A DNA stretch of 64,000 bases from Microvirga ossetica (GCF_002741015.1 NZ_CP016619.1:806001-870000), one strand, 5' to 3'. Shown: positions 23,193 through 33,819, numbered from the stretch's first letter. Numbers and translations are program-made. Notes: generated from the letters alone by a model not told the origin.

Positions 23193-24995
23193 ATGCTCAA
23201 TGACAGCCCACAGACCAAGATCGAGAGCATTCTCGGCGAGTTGGAAAATACTCTTGCAGGCGGTGATATAGACGCCGCTGTGAACCTGTTTCAGGCGGAT
23301 TGCTACTGGCGCGACCTCGTGACGTTCACCTGGAACCTCAAGACCATGGAAGGCCATGACCAGGTTCGCGACATGCTGAAGGCCCAACTGGCTTCTATCA
23401 AACCGGGCCGGTTCCGTCGGGACGAGAAGGAACCGGCCACTGAAACTGATGGAGTTACTGAGGGATGGTTCGAGTTCGAAACCGGCGTAGCGCGCGGCTA
23501 TGGCCACGTGCGCCTCAAAAATGGCCGGATATGGACCTTGCTGACCACGATGACCGAGTTGAAGAGCCACGAGGAGCCCATGGGCGTGCTGCGCCCGATG
23601 GGTGCCGAACATGGCAGCGACGCCGGACGCCGGACGTGGAAAGAAAAGCGCGAGGCCGAAGCTGCCGAACTGGGCTTCTCCACCCAGCCCTATGTCGTCA
23701 TCATCGGCGGAGGCCAGGGCGGCATTGCCCTCGGTGCCCGACTGCGGCAGCTGGGCGTGCCCACCATCATTGTTGAAAAGAACGAGCGGCCCGGCGACAG
23801 CTGGCGCAAGCGCTACAAGTCGCTCTGCCTGCACGATCCGGTCTGGTACGACCACCTGCCCTATATTCCCTTCCCCGAAAACTGGCCGGTCTTTTCGCCG
23901 AAAGACAAGATCGGCGACTGGCTTGAGATGTACACGAAGGTCATGGAGCTCAACTACTGGAGCTCGACCACCTGCAAATCCGCCAGCTATGACGAGGTTG
24001 CCGGAGAATGGACCGTACTGGTCGTACGCGACGGCCAGGAGATCGTGCTGAAGCCCCGGCAACTGGTGCTGGCCACAGGCATGTCCGGCAAGGCAAACGT
24101 CCCGCAATTTAAGGGCCAGGACATCTTCAAGGGCGAGCAGCAGCATTCCTCCCAGCACCCGGGGCCGGATGCCTACAAGGGACAGAAGGTCGTGGTCGTG
24201 GGCTCCAATAATTCCGCACATGATATCTGCGCGGCGCTTTGGGAGGGAGGTGCAGACGTCACCATGCTGCAGCGCTCTTCCACCCACATCGTCAAGTCCG
24301 ACTCTTTGATGGAGGTCGGGCTCGGCGACCTCTATTCAGAGCGCGCGGTCGCCTCCGGCATGACAACACGAAAAGCCGATCTGATCTTCGCCTCCCTGCC
24401 CTATCGCATCCTGCACGAATTCCAGGTGCCGGTTTACAACAAGATCCGCGAGAAGGACGCCGCGTTCTATCAGCGGCTGAAAGATGCAGGCTTTATGCTC
24501 GACTTCGGTGACGACGAGTCCGGCCTGTTCATGAAGTATTTGCGGCGCGGCTCCGGCTACTACATTGACGTCGGTGCCTGCGACTTGGTTGCCGACGGGC
24601 GGATCAAGCTGGTTAGCGGCGTGGGCGTCAAGGAACTGACGGAGCGGTCGATTGTGCTCGAAGACGGGCGCGAACTGGACGCCGACCTCATCGTCTATGC
24701 GACCGGCTACGGCTCGATGAACGGTTGGGCGGCTGACCTGATTAGCCAGGACATCGCCGACAAAGTCGGCAAGTGCTGGGGGCTGGGCTCCAACACGACC
24801 AAGGACCCAGGTCCGTGGGAAGGCGAGCAGCGCAATATGTGGAAGCCGACGCAGCAGGAAGCGCTGTGGTTCCACGGCGGCAACCTGCATCAGTCCAGGC
24901 ATTACTCGCAATATCTCTCCCTGCAACTCAAGGCGCGCAAGGAAGGGATCTCCACGCAGGTCTATGGATTGCAGGAGGTGCATCACACGTCCTGA
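23193..24995 (+). CDS. Flavin-containing monooxygenase with an NTF2-like N-terminal domain
   Basis: A 600-residue FAD/NAD(P)H-dependent oxygenase. Residues ~1-150 form an NTF2/SnoaL-like domain (DIDAAVNLFQADCYWRDLVT, GHDQVRDMLKAQL). The flavoprotein part has the FAD Rossmann motif VIIGGGQGGIALGARLRQLG, a second nucleotide motif VVVVGSNNSAHDICAALWEGG, and ATGYGSMNGWAADL near the end. Fusion of an NTF2-like domain to an FMO domain is a known architecture; substrates are generally unassigned. ATG 23193 follows GGAGGAG. It is monocistronic, next to mobile elements on both sides. It likely hydroxylates a small soft-nucleophile or ketone substrate, but nothing nearby indicates which. Confidence 0.88.
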   Translation: MLNDSPQTKIESILGELENTLAGGDIDAAVNLFQADCYWRDLVTFTWNLKTMEGHDQVRDMLKAQLASIKPGRFRRDEKEPATETDGVTEGWFEFETGVARGYGHVRLKNGRIWTLLTTMTELKSHEEPMGVLRPMGAEHGSDAGRRTWKEKREAEAAELGFSTQPYVVIIGGGQGGIALGARLRQLGVPTIIVEKNERPGDSWRKRYKSLCLHDPVWYDHLPYIPFPENWPVFSPKDKIGDWLEMYTKVMELNYWSSTTCKSASYDEVAGEWTVLVVRDGQEIVLKPRQLVLATGMSGKANVPQFKGQDIFKGEQQHSSQHPGPDAYKGQKVVVVGSNNSAHDICAALWEGGADVTMLQRSSTHIVKSDSLMEVGLGDLYSERAVASGMTTRKADLIFASLPYRILHEFQVPVYNKIREKDAAFYQRLKDAGFMLDFGDDESGLFMKYLRRGSGYYIDVGACDLVADGRIKLVSGVGVKELTERSIVLEDGRELDADLIVYATGYGSMNGWAADLISQDIADKVGKCWGLGSNTTKDPGPWEGEQRNMWKPTQQEALWFHGGNLHQSRHYSQYLSLQLKARKEGISTQVYGLQEVHHTS

Positions 24996-25070
24996 CGTCC
25001 AACCATTACAGGCCGGCGAGCTTCTCCACTCGCCAGCCTGCATGCCTGTATGCGACTATCGGCTAACTGA

Positions 25071-25364
25071 TCAACGCGCGAAAGCAAGTGACGACGGAGG
25101 GAAATCGAACAACGCAAGATGCAAACCACCGTCGGAGGAGAGGATAAGGACACCGTCGAGCATGCGGACGACGTCCGGGCGGCATTGACGTCGAGCGATG
25201 CGGCGTCGCTCGGTGCGCCTGGCCCGGAACACGTAGACGGCGCCCGAGAACGGATCAGCGCCCATCGTCTCGCGCACGAGCGCGGCCAGCCCCTCCGCTC
25301 CCTTGCGGAAGTCCCGCGGTTTCGTCGCCACCGTCACCCGGATCGCGTCGGTCGGCCCGATCAC
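25071..25364 (-). pseudogene. IS66-family TnpB fragment
   Basis: Starting at GTG 25364, the first ~50 residues are typical IS66 accessory protein TnpB (IS66 Orf2): AIRVTVATKPRDFRKGAEGL, ALVRETMGADPFSGAVYVFR. After FRARR the sequence diverges into unrelated residues, and the usual KLI(F/Y)WDG... continuation is absent. No TnpA or TnpC is present, so this is a small relic of an IS66 element, adjoining the tandem repeat that follows. Confidence 0.75.
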
Positions 25365-25393
25365 GACGCGCCCTTCAAGGCGCCGATCACCGA

Positions 25394-25660
25394 TGTCAGC
25401 TTGTATTTTTGGAGTGAGAAAATCGGGTTTTCAGCCGGGTTGGCCATGAATAGTGAGACAGACGGCCGGTCTGTTGTCTCAATTTAGATGTCAGTTCTAA
25501 AGCGATGCACTCTGCGCTACCGCTGCTGTCAGCTGACATCTTGGAATGAGAAAATCGGGCTTCTGGTCGGGTTGGACATCAATAGTGAGACAAACGGGCG
25601 GTCCATTGTCTCACTCTTAGTGCCAGTTCCAAGCGGTGTGCTCTCTGGTATCGCTAGCTC
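25394..25660. repeat. Imperfect tandem repeat, unit ~132 bp
   Basis: Two diverged head-to-tail copies. Landmarks in copy 1 are GTGAGAAAATCGGG (from 25414) and AATAGTGAGACA; in copy 2 ATGAGAAAATCGGG recurs 132 bases later, with AATAGTGAGACA and TTGTCTCA again. Shorter pieces of the same theme (TCTCAAATTAGATG, TCTCAATTTAAACG) continue to about 25790. No coding frame spans it. It may be the residue of repeated insertion-sequence ends next to the IS66 relic; its origin is not clear. Confidence 0.65.
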
Positions 25661-25847
25661 CACCCTTTAGATCAGCAGCCAGCGTTGTGCGGCAATTGTC
25701 TCAAAAGAAATGTCCAAAGCTCCTCATATTCTCAATTTAAACGCACATTCTCAAATTAGATGCTCAAAGCTAAATGCTTGAAAACGCTCACCACGACGTC
25801 TCACACCAAGATGTCAACGGACAACTGGCCCCAGACCACGGCGCCAT

Positions 25848-26582
25848 TTAATGGCCCTTGCCTCCAGAGGCAGCCGTGTCTCGGTCTTCCGCTTGAAGCA
25901 GTCCCGAGGCCTCTAAAGAACGAGCGAGAGCAGTCACTGGATCATAATTGCTGGAGGTATCAGTCTCTTCATCTAAAGGATCTGTCCGCCTGCTTCTCCT
26001 TGCGCTAGGCGCCCAATCATCAGGCCCGCGAGCCGCCCTAGGATTGGCAATTTCATCGGGTGTGAGCACATCCAGAAGGGCGTCTAGCTGCACGCCTGAG
26101 AGTGAAACGTCTATGGCGGGTGGAAGCCCATCCAGAGCAATAGCGCGTCGGGTGTAAGCAGGGTCGCCAGTCACCTCCGCGCCAAGCCACATCAGAGGCT
26201 CGAAGGCATCGGCCTGCAACCGGTCACTAAACATGACCACAGCAAGATCTAAGGAGCCGGGTGCTACAATTCGGTCAAGGCGAACCTCCTGGTCAGCCTG
26301 GATGCACAAGGTGATTTGCTCATACGAGATCTGCCCAGAGCAAAGATCGAGCAGCGCCTCGGCGTGCTGGCGCGGAATCTCCGCGGGGTCTTCGTTTGGT
26401 TCTACCGCAGAGTTAGCCCCAACAACGATAAGGTAGCATTGGTGCGCCTCGAGTCGAACCAAGTGTTGTCGCTCAGGATGATCCGAGAAATAGCCGTCAG
26501 TCACTTGCCGAACGATGCCTGCCTCCCGTTGTATCAGGCGAGCGAGAGATGGAGCGATCAGAAATTGACGAGAAATCTGCAT
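25848..26582 (-). CDS. Divergent CYTH-like protein
   Basis: A 244-residue protein. Residues ~1-185 follow the CYTH/triphosphate-tunnel layout: a start MQISRQFLIAPSL where family members have E.E.KFL, then RQVTDGYFSDHPERQHLVRLE (GY-strand), EIPRQHAEALLDLCSG, VRLDRIVAPGSLDLAVVMFS, and the family-like FEPLMWLGAEVTGDPAYTRR. The ExExK catalytic motif is replaced (ISRQF), and several Lys/Arg/Glu tunnel residues appear lost, so catalysis is doubtful. A ~60-residue polar tail follows. It lies just downstream of groEL on the same strand but past a terminator, so transcription is separate. Confidence 0.6.
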   Translation of the reverse strand: MQISRQFLIAPSLARLIQREAGIVRQVTDGYFSDHPERQHLVRLEAHQCYLIVVGANSAVEPNEDPAEIPRQHAEALLDLCSGQISYEQITLCIQADQEVRLDRIVAPGSLDLAVVMFSDRLQADAFEPLMWLGAEVTGDPAYTRRAIALDGLPPAIDVSLSGVQLDALLDVLTPDEIANPRAARGPDDWAPSARRSRRTDPLDEETDTSSNYDPVTALARSLEASGLLQAEDRDTAASGGKGH

Positions 26583-26704
26583 AAAAGCGCCTTTGCAATA
26601 AGCTTAGCTGTAACTGAGATAACACTTTAACTACCGAGCAACGCAAAACCCTGTCTGTCAAATCTTTAGCGGCGCGATGGCCTGCTGAAATTCACGGCAC
26701 AAAC

Positions 26705-26731
26705 GAAAAGGCCCCGGATTTCTCCAGGGCC
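26705..26731 (-). terminator. Rho-independent terminator of groESL
   Basis: Read on the minus strand: GGCCCTGG, a six-base loop, CCGGGGCC and then TTTT, 28 bases beyond the groEL stop. The stem has eight pairs including one G-T. Confidence 0.85.
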
Positions 26732-26758
26732 ATTCCATTGGAATGATGGAAGCAGGAC

Positions 26759-28429
<1,671 letters not shown>

Positions 28430-28451
28430 TTATCTGTTCGGGCTGGGCTGT

Positions 28452-28766
28452 TTAAGCTGCCTTCTGAGCCGCGGCGGACTGTTCGATCACGCCCATGATG
28501 TCGGATTCCTTCATGATCAGGAGATCCTGGCCATCGATACGCACCTCGGTGCCGGACCACTTGCCGAAGAGCACGCGGTCGCCGGCCTTCACGTCGAGGG
28601 CGACGACCTTGCCGCTCTCGTCACGGGCGCCGGGGCCGACGGCGACGATTTCGCCCTCTTGCGGCTTCTCCTTGGCGGTGTCCGGGATGATGATGCCGCC
28701 GGCCGTCTTCTCTTCGGCTTCGATGCGGCGGACGACGACGCGGTCGTGCAGCGGACGGAACTTCAT
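28452..28766 (-). CDS. groES: Co-chaperonin GroES
   Basis: The 104-residue lid of the GroEL chamber. [20 protein letters not shown], the mobile-loop region [20 protein letters not shown], and the closing [20 protein letters not shown] all match the family. I start it at ATG 28766 behind GAGGAGG, not at the longer 28799, because family members begin MKFRPLHDR. It is first in the groESL operon, 55 bases downstream of a perfect CIRCE element. Confidence 0.97.
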   Translation of the reverse strand: MKFRPLHDRVVVRRIEAEEKTAGGIIIPDTAKEKPQEGEIVAVGPGARDESGKVVALDVKAGDRVLFGKWSGTEVRIDGQDLLIMKESDIMGVIEQSAAAQKAA

Positions 28767-28821
28767 GGGTGTGCCTCCTCGTTCTAGAATTGGGGGCACT
28801 CGTCTGCGCCGAGCAGCACGT

Positions 28822-28848
28822 TTAGCACTCGACGCATGGGAGTGCTAA
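28822..28848 (-). promoter_or_regulatory. CIRCE operator (HrcA binding site)
   Basis: TTAGCACTC, nine bases, GAGTGCTAA: a perfect match to the CIRCE consensus bound by the heat-shock repressor HrcA. It overlaps the expected transcription start region of groES. The hrcA gene is not in the window. Confidence 0.95.
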
Positions 28849-28854
28849 CGCGAG

Positions 28855-28883
28855 TTGATACCTCAATGCTCCTGGCGAGGCAA
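28855..28883 (-). promoter_or_regulatory. groESL promoter, vegetative type
   Basis: On the minus strand TTGCCT (-35) is followed after exactly 17 bases by TATCAA (-10), placing the start of transcription within or at the edge of the CIRCE dyad. That is the standard arrangement for HrcA-repressed groESL operons. Confidence 0.7.
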
Positions 28884-28989
28884 GCTCATCCCTTGGTGGA
28901 AAGGCTGAGCTTAGGGCGAACATCACCCCTGTGTGCGGCGTTGACCTAAGGTAGCGGCCGACCGGCCGCCTGGGCAGCGAGGTTCGGCC

Positions 28990-29271
28990 GTGTTGAGTTT
29001 CGAGAGCGTCGAAGAGGTCTGCGAGAGCAAAAGCATCACCCTTGTCCTTCATCCCGCCATCCGTCGCGCCGTCAGGGGCTATGAGGAGAGCTTCTACATT
29101 GGCCTGCGCTGCTTTCTGAAGGGGGAAACAGATGGGCTTTACTTTTTGCCTCTAGAATGCGGCAGCTATGAGCGGCTGCGATTTTCACAGCGCCAATCCG
29201 CGGGAGGGCACCCAATCTTGAGGGTTGACCCTGTCGCCGCAGAGGGGCTCCAACGGATCAAAGGAGGCTGA
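28990..29271 (+). CDS. Hypothetical small protein
   Basis: A 93-residue frame starting at GTG 28990 with GAGG nine bases ahead. The composition is protein-like and mixed (ESFYIGLRCFLKGETDGLYF); no transmembrane helix or known domain. It is divergent from groES across a ~140-base region holding the groESL promoter. Likely real, function unknown. Confidence 0.45.
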   Translation: MLSFESVEEVCESKSITLVLHPAIRRAVRGYEESFYIGLRCFLKGETDGLYFLPLECGSYERLRFSQRQSAGGHPILRVDPVAAEGLQRIKGG

Positions 29272-29366
29272 ACGCCATACGTCTCGAAGTTACGTCTAAG
29301 GCATCTTCTCAGCTCGAACATCACTCTGCGGCAGCCCGCATAAGGTGTGAAGCGGCACCGAAGGTT

Positions 29367-31021
29367 GGCTCTGACTCAATTCTGATGCAGGCGAGTGCAT
29401 GTCTGGCGCTGTTTTCCAAGAGGAGTCAGCGCGATGGATCAGTCACTTCGCCCGTCCAGCCTTGTCCCCGAGGGATTTCTTGTTGAGCGGACGACTCTTG
29501 AGCCTGATCGGGTCGTTGTATGGGTTCGATCACGGCAGCTCGACTGTGCATGCCCGGCGTGCGGTGTTCTCTCGCGGCGAGTTCACAGCCGATATCTTCG
29601 CCGAGCGGCCGATCTGCCGCTTTCCGGGCGCCGCGTTGATTTGCGGGTGATGGTCCGGCGCTTTCGCTGTGACGCGGTTTTGTGTGGGCGACAGGTGTTC
29701 TCGGAACGGTTCGCCAATGGCGTTCTCCCGCCATTGGCCCGGCGCACTGGCCGCCTGGAGCACATCGTCCATCATCTTGGACTGGCCTTGGGTGGCCGCC
29801 CCGCGGCCAGTTTTGCCGAACGCCTGATGCTGCCCGTCAGCAATGACACACTGCTGCGAGTTGTGAGACGGCGGGCGCAACAGCCGGTCGACCCTCTCGC
29901 GGTGATCGGCATCGACGACTTCGCTTGGAGGCGCAATCATCGCTACGGCACCATCGTATGCGATCTGGAGCGCCGTCGTCCCGTGGTGCTGCTGCCAGAC
30001 CGCGAGCCGGCAACGGCTCAGGCTTGGCTGCGAGATCATCCTTCTATTGTCACGATTGCCCGTGACCGTGGCGGCGGATACGGCGAGGCTGCGGCGAAGG
30101 CTCTGCCTCACGCCATCCAAATCGCGGATCGCTGGCACCTGATGGAGAATGCGAGCCGCGCCTTCCTCGATGCGGTGCGCAAGTCCATGCGCCAGATCCG
30201 TTCCGTCATCGGCGCGACAGTGATCGATCCCGAACTGTTGACCGCGGCCGAGCGGATTCAGTACGAAGGCTATCTCCGACGCGAGGAAACCAACATGGCT
30301 ATCCTCGCCTTGGCCCAGCACAGCGTACCGATCAAGCAGATCGTCCGGGAGACCGGGCATAGCCGCAAGCTGGTGCGGCAGGTTATTCGCGGTGAGCGGA
30401 CGGATGTCTTTCGCATGCGGCAAAGCTCGCTGGAGCCGCACCTGCCCTGGCTCGATGGTCAGTGGGATGCCGGAGCGCGCAATGCTACGGACCTCTGGCG
30501 TCGTCTGAAGCAACGAGGCTTCCGTGGCTCCTTGCGCGTCATCGGTGAGTGGGCCACCCGTCGCAGGCGCGCCGAAAAAGCGGATACTGAGGCCCTTCAC
30601 CGCATTCCCTCCGCCCGCACCATCGCGCGGCTGATGACAACCGGGAGGGATCTTCTATCGAAATCTGAAACCGTCACGATCGCTGCCATCGAGACTGGCG
30701 TACTGCCCCTCGTCGAAGCCCGAACGCTGATCATCGAGTTCCAGTCCATGATCCGGAACAAGGCCCCGGCTGGCCTGAAGAACTGGCTTGAGCGCGCCAG
30801 CCAGAGCCTCGTCGTTTCCTTTGCCCGCGGTGTGACCAATGACGAAGCTGCCGTGCGCGCAGCCATGACATTGTCTTGGTCAAACGGCCAGACTGAAGGC
30901 CAGATTACCAAACTCAAACTGGTCAAGCGCCAGATGTACGGTCGCGGAAAGTTAGACTTGCTTCAGGCGCGCCTCATCGGAGCAATCTGAAGGACCCCTG
31001 CATCAAGAATGCGTCAGACCC
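29367..31021 (+). mobile_element. ISL3-family insertion sequence
   Basis: A 1,655-base element. Imperfect terminal inverted repeats: the left end 29367-29391 begins GGCTCTGACTCA and the right end 30997-31021, read inward, begins GGGTCTGACGCA; both then reach GATGCAGG at the same distance (20 of 25 identical). The flanks show no 8-base duplication, which suggests an old insertion or later rearrangement. It contains one intact transposase gene. Confidence 0.8.
29434..30990 (+). CDS. ISL3-family transposase
   Basis: A 518-residue DDE transposase starting at ATG 29434 behind GAGGAG. The N-terminal zinc ribbon (CACPACGVLSRRVHSRYLRR) and the helix-turn-helix precede the catalytic DDE domain, opened by AVIGIDDFAWRRNHRYGTIV (Asp), then IARDRGGGYGEAAAKALPHA (Asp) and IADRWHLMENA. 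The final acidic residue is in the C-terminal SWSNGQTEGQITKLKLVKRQ stretch, with Glu in NGQTEGQ. The reading frame is full length and uninterrupted. Confidence 0.92.
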   Translation: MDQSLRPSSLVPEGFLVERTTLEPDRVVVWVRSRQLDCACPACGVLSRRVHSRYLRRAADLPLSGRRVDLRVMVRRFRCDAVLCGRQVFSERFANGVLPPLARRTGRLEHIVHHLGLALGGRPAASFAERLMLPVSNDTLLRVVRRRAQQPVDPLAVIGIDDFAWRRNHRYGTIVCDLERRRPVVLLPDREPATAQAWLRDHPSIVTIARDRGGGYGEAAAKALPHAIQIADRWHLMENASRAFLDAVRKSMRQIRSVIGATVIDPELLTAAERIQYEGYLRREETNMAILALAQHSVPIKQIVRETGHSRKLVRQVIRGERTDVFRMRQSSLEPHLPWLDGQWDAGARNATDLWRRLKQRGFRGSLRVIGEWATRRRRAEKADTEALHRIPSARTIARLMTTGRDLLSKSETVTIAAIETGVLPLVEARTLIIEFQSMIRNKAPAGLKNWLERASQSLVVSFARGVTNDEAAVRAAMTLSWSNGQTEGQITKLKLVKRQMYGRGKLDLLQARLIGAI

Positions 31022-31065
31022 AGCATTCGAAGCTGATTTACAGTTTACGGGACCGGGTCAAAAAG

Positions 31066-31092
31066 AGCGCCTCGGTCTCGAACCGAGGCGCT
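31066..31092 (-). terminator. Strong hairpin terminator beside the ISL3 element
   Basis: AGCGCCTCGGT and its exact complement form an 11-base-pair stem with a five-base loop. On the minus strand it is followed by CTTTTTG. No intact minus-strand gene ends here, so it may be the terminator of a host gene lost to the insertion. Confidence 0.6.
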
Positions 31093-31353
31093 AAGTCAGG
31101 GAGACCAGAAGGAACCCCTTAGCTTTAGCTCCTTCATCGGCGGTTGACTGTGAGCCCGGTCACACAAGGCTTGTGTGGTGTCGGTCACGGAAGGACGGGC
31201 TGTTTCGAGCGATCCTTGCGATCAATCGCAGGAGGTCACCATGACGCGATCCTCAAAACGCCAGGCCAGACGCTGGGTCATCCAAGAGCTGACACGCTGC
31301 CTGGAGCAGCGCAGCCAACCTTTCCCCTCAATCAAGCCGGCTGCGGATTGATC

Positions 31354-31659
31354 ATGTTGCACGCAAGGGCACGGGCGACATCCCACGTCATGGACAGCGA
31401 GATTGAGGCCAAGGCGAAGGCCCTCTGCGCCGATGCCGGCCTCGACCCGGGTGAGACCGTGATGCACGCATACGGCGATGACTTCACCGTCCTGGAATGG
31501 CAGTACCGGTGGACGTCCAACACGGCGATCTCCGGCCAGCCGGTGATCAGCCCGATGTGGAGGCTGTACCGCGCCCGCGCGGTCATCGAGCTGTCGCGCC
31601 TGCCGAAGGCAGTCGAGATCGGCGGTAACGTCATCCCATTCAGGAGGTGCAACAGTTAG
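31354..31659 (+). CDS. Hypothetical protein
   Basis: A ~101-residue frame from ATG 31354 (ATG 31390 also possible; a longer frame from 31144 looks non-coding). The core MDSEIEAKAKALCADAGLDP followed by YGDDFTVLEWQYRW reads like a real small protein common in this group of bacteria, ending in VEIGGNVIPFRRCNS. No domain recognised and no strong ribosome-binding site. Confidence 0.4.
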   Translation: MLHARARATSHVMDSEIEAKAKALCADAGLDPGETVMHAYGDDFTVLEWQYRWTSNTAISGQPVISPMWRLYRARAVIELSRLPKAVEIGGNVIPFRRCNS

Positions 31660-31992
31660 CTTGGAACAGGCTAGACGTCACGACGGTGCCCGTCGCGGCA
31701 CGGCAAGGGTTCACTCTCCGCTAACGACGGACTCCGCTCAGCACAGAGATCAGCTCAGAGAGTTACTTGGTCAGTCTTGACGGTCAGGTAAAGGCTTAGT
31801 TAAGGGCGCTTTTGTCAGCCGAAGGAACAAGAGAAAGCTTAGCTGATGTATTTTATATTCAGTATCAGGCATTTATTGGCTCAATCTTAGGCCTATATAC
31901 TGGCATTATCCTAAATATCCTAGTATTGCTTTTCTGTTTCGGCCGTGGATGATTGAGGCAATAGCTGTGTGTTCTTTCGCGACGAGGAGCCC
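31660..31992. other. AT-rich intergenic region upstream of the PRC-barrel gene
   Basis: About 330 bases without a gene. The segment 31845-31935 is markedly AT-rich against its surroundings (runs such as GTATTTTATATTCAG and CTATATACTGGC) and probably holds the promoter of the downstream gene, though no single -35/-10 pair stands out. Confidence 0.5.
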
Positions 31993-32571
31993 ATGAGGCC
32001 CTGCTACGTCTTTCAGTCCGAGGCAGACCCGAATCTATATGGCTTCACTGGCAGTTCTGCAGGCGAAAAGCTTCCGGCTGCGAGTGGGCCTTGGACGGTT
32101 GTGCGACAGCTCAGCCTAGACGAGCAGTGGACCTTCAGCGTAGGCCGAGCCATCGTTTCAGCCGGAATACTGAAGAATGGCTTCTTTTTGTGGGAGGCAA
32201 GCAACGAGGCAGCCTCATTACATCCGGTGATCGGGAGCGATCGTGTTGAAGGCACGGCGGTGTACAACCAACAGGGCCGGCAGATCGGCACGATCAAGCG
32301 GCTGCTGATCGAGAAAGTCAGTGGACGCGTCCTGTCTGTGGACGTGACCTTTGGCGGCTTTCTCGGCATTGGTGTTCACCATCGCACGGTCCCATGGGAT
32401 AAGCTTTCCTATGCCAGAGACCTTGAGGGCTACCGCACTGACATCACCAAGGAGCAGGTGCAAGGCGCACCATCGTTCTGCATTGAGGGTGACGATGAGT
32501 TGTGGCCTGACCGCAAGCGTCAGCAGGAGATGAGAGACTACTGGCATGATTATCCAAGAGGCCCGATTTAA
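31993..32571 (+). CDS. PRC-barrel domain protein
   Basis: A 192-residue protein starting at ATG 31993 behind GAGGAG. Residues ~1-80 are a poorly recognisable beta-rich start (FQSEADPNLYGFTGSSAGEK). Residues ~85-165 form a PRC-barrel: HPVIGSDRVEGTAVYNQQGR, IGTIKRLLIEKVSGRVLSVD, VTFGGFLGIGVHHRTVPWDK, LSYARDLEGYRTDITKEQV. PRC-barrels bind protein or RNA partners (RimM, reaction-centre H subunit), and stand-alone versions in rhizobia are often stress-linked. It is a single gene with an AT-rich upstream region. Confidence 0.85.
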   Translation: MRPCYVFQSEADPNLYGFTGSSAGEKLPAASGPWTVVRQLSLDEQWTFSVGRAIVSAGILKNGFFLWEASNEAASLHPVIGSDRVEGTAVYNQQGRQIGTIKRLLIEKVSGRVLSVDVTFGGFLGIGVHHRTVPWDKLSYARDLEGYRTDITKEQVQGAPSFCIEGDDELWPDRKRQQEMRDYWHDYPRGPI

Positions 32572-33099
32572 CCTCTAGCGGGAGCCGTTCCTTGATAAAT
32601 CTTCAAGTTCCTAGGGGTTTAGCGAACCGGACGCACAGGAATGGCGTTATCTTTCGTGCCTAGCGGTCTTAACTCCCTTTGGCATAGCTAGGCAGCAACT
32701 CCTGACCGAGTGGGAGCCTCAGGCCGCTAACTCCTGGGGCTCTTTGGTTTGCTACAGGGTGATGCTCACAGGCGGCGTTAAGGGGTCGGATGTGGGCAAC
32801 CTTCCCGCCTGAAATCGCCGCCTGTGATGTGAGCGGAGCGGCAAGAAAGACACACTCAGAGACGATAAGGGGACGCACAAGCCAATCCTACTCGAAACCC
32901 TCATTACATCCGTTGACTTCAGAAGCGGCTGGGTTAGGTGACGGTCAATTATACTATTATAAAATCGATTGCCGGGGCAGAACCGTGGTCAAGCAGCTTT
33001 TTCATTTCGCTGTTGCGCGTCATTTCTCGATTGAGCTTGGACTTGCAGCGACAGCCATCACAGCAGCAAGTGTCGCGCTGACCATCTGTGCGCAGCTGC
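32572..33099. other. Intergenic region with an inverted repeat
   Basis: No convincing gene. CACAGGCGGCG (32767-32777) and its exact complement (32816-32826) form an inverted repeat with a 38-base loop. A TATAAT-rich patch occurs at 32950-32962. Both may be remnants of insertion-sequence ends. Confidence 0.4.
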
Positions 33100-33289
33100 C
33101 CTAGCGGCAGGTTGCACGCCGTCAGCAGCTTCAAGTCCTCCGAGCCGTCCTTGGCCTTGGCCACATCTCCATCACCACGACGCGCTTGACGCCCGTCACC
33201 AAGTCCATGGCGCCGCCCATGCCTTTCACCATCGTGCCCAGGATCATCCAGTTGGCGAGATCGCCGTTCTCGGCCACCTGCATGGCCCT
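33100..33289 (-). pseudogene. 3-oxoacid/3-oxoadipate CoA-transferase subunit B fragment
   Basis: The minus strand reads [40 protein letters not shown], then, after a frame change near 33165, [20 protein letters not shown]. This is the conserved [10 protein letters not shown] region and the following segment of the beta subunit of SCOT-type CoA-transferases (ScoB/PcaJ). It lacks the start, the catalytic Glu region and the end, and has a frameshift. Confidence 0.75.
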
Positions 33290-33347
33290 AAGAGGCGTTG
33301 TTGCATTAACATGAAAAGGGCGTAACGAACCCTGTCGAACGGGTCAC

Positions 33348-33652
33348 TCAGGCTGCAAGACCGAAGAGCCGCTTCACAAGACGGATTTCGCCCGTCGGGC
33401 CGGGTTGTTGTAGGATGCAGTGGCAGCGACGGATCATCCGCATGACCTCGAGCCTTTAATGGTAGAGAAGGCTGTTGCCATCCTCTGGAAGCCGCGGGTC
33501 GGCCGGATCACACGCTTGAGCGCGCCGTGCTCCGCCTCGATGACATTGTTGAGATATTTCGACGTCCGATGCTCGACATTTTTCGACAGCAGCTCTTCGC
33601 TTTGTAAGCGTCGAATGGCCTTCGGATAGGAAGCGAGTTTGTCGGGGCGACG
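33348..33652 (-). pseudogene. IS6-family transposase C-terminal fragment
   Basis: The minus strand reads DKLASYPKAIRRLQSEELLS, KNVEHRTSKYLNNVIEAEHG (catalytic Glu region), ALKRVIRPTRGFQRMATAFS; a one-base deletion within GGCTCGAGG then shifts frame, and it ends IRLVKRLFGLAA with a stop at 33348. This is the last third of an IS6/IS26-type DDE transposase. The N-terminal two thirds are absent; the sequence abruptly becomes a MaoC fragment. Confidence 0.8.
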
Positions 33653-33819
33653 AACTCCATGTCGTCAGTGAGGTCATGAAGATCATTCCGTCCCGCTCCA
33701 AGCCGGACCGGGGCATTGTGGTGTTGCGGAGCGAGACCCGGAACCAGCATGGCGAAGTCGTTCAGGTGCTTGTGTCGAAGCTTGTGGTTCCGCGCAGCCC
33801 GTCCACCTTCTCTCACTGA
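33645..33819 (+). pseudogene. MaoC-like dehydratase C-terminal fragment
   Basis: The plus strand reads GDELHVVSEVMKIIPSRSKP, DRGIVVLRSETRNQHGEVVQ, VLVSKLVVPRSP and then a stop at 33817. This is the final beta-strand region of a MaoC/hot-dog (R)-hydratase domain. Everything upstream is replaced by the IS6 fragment. Confidence 0.7.
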
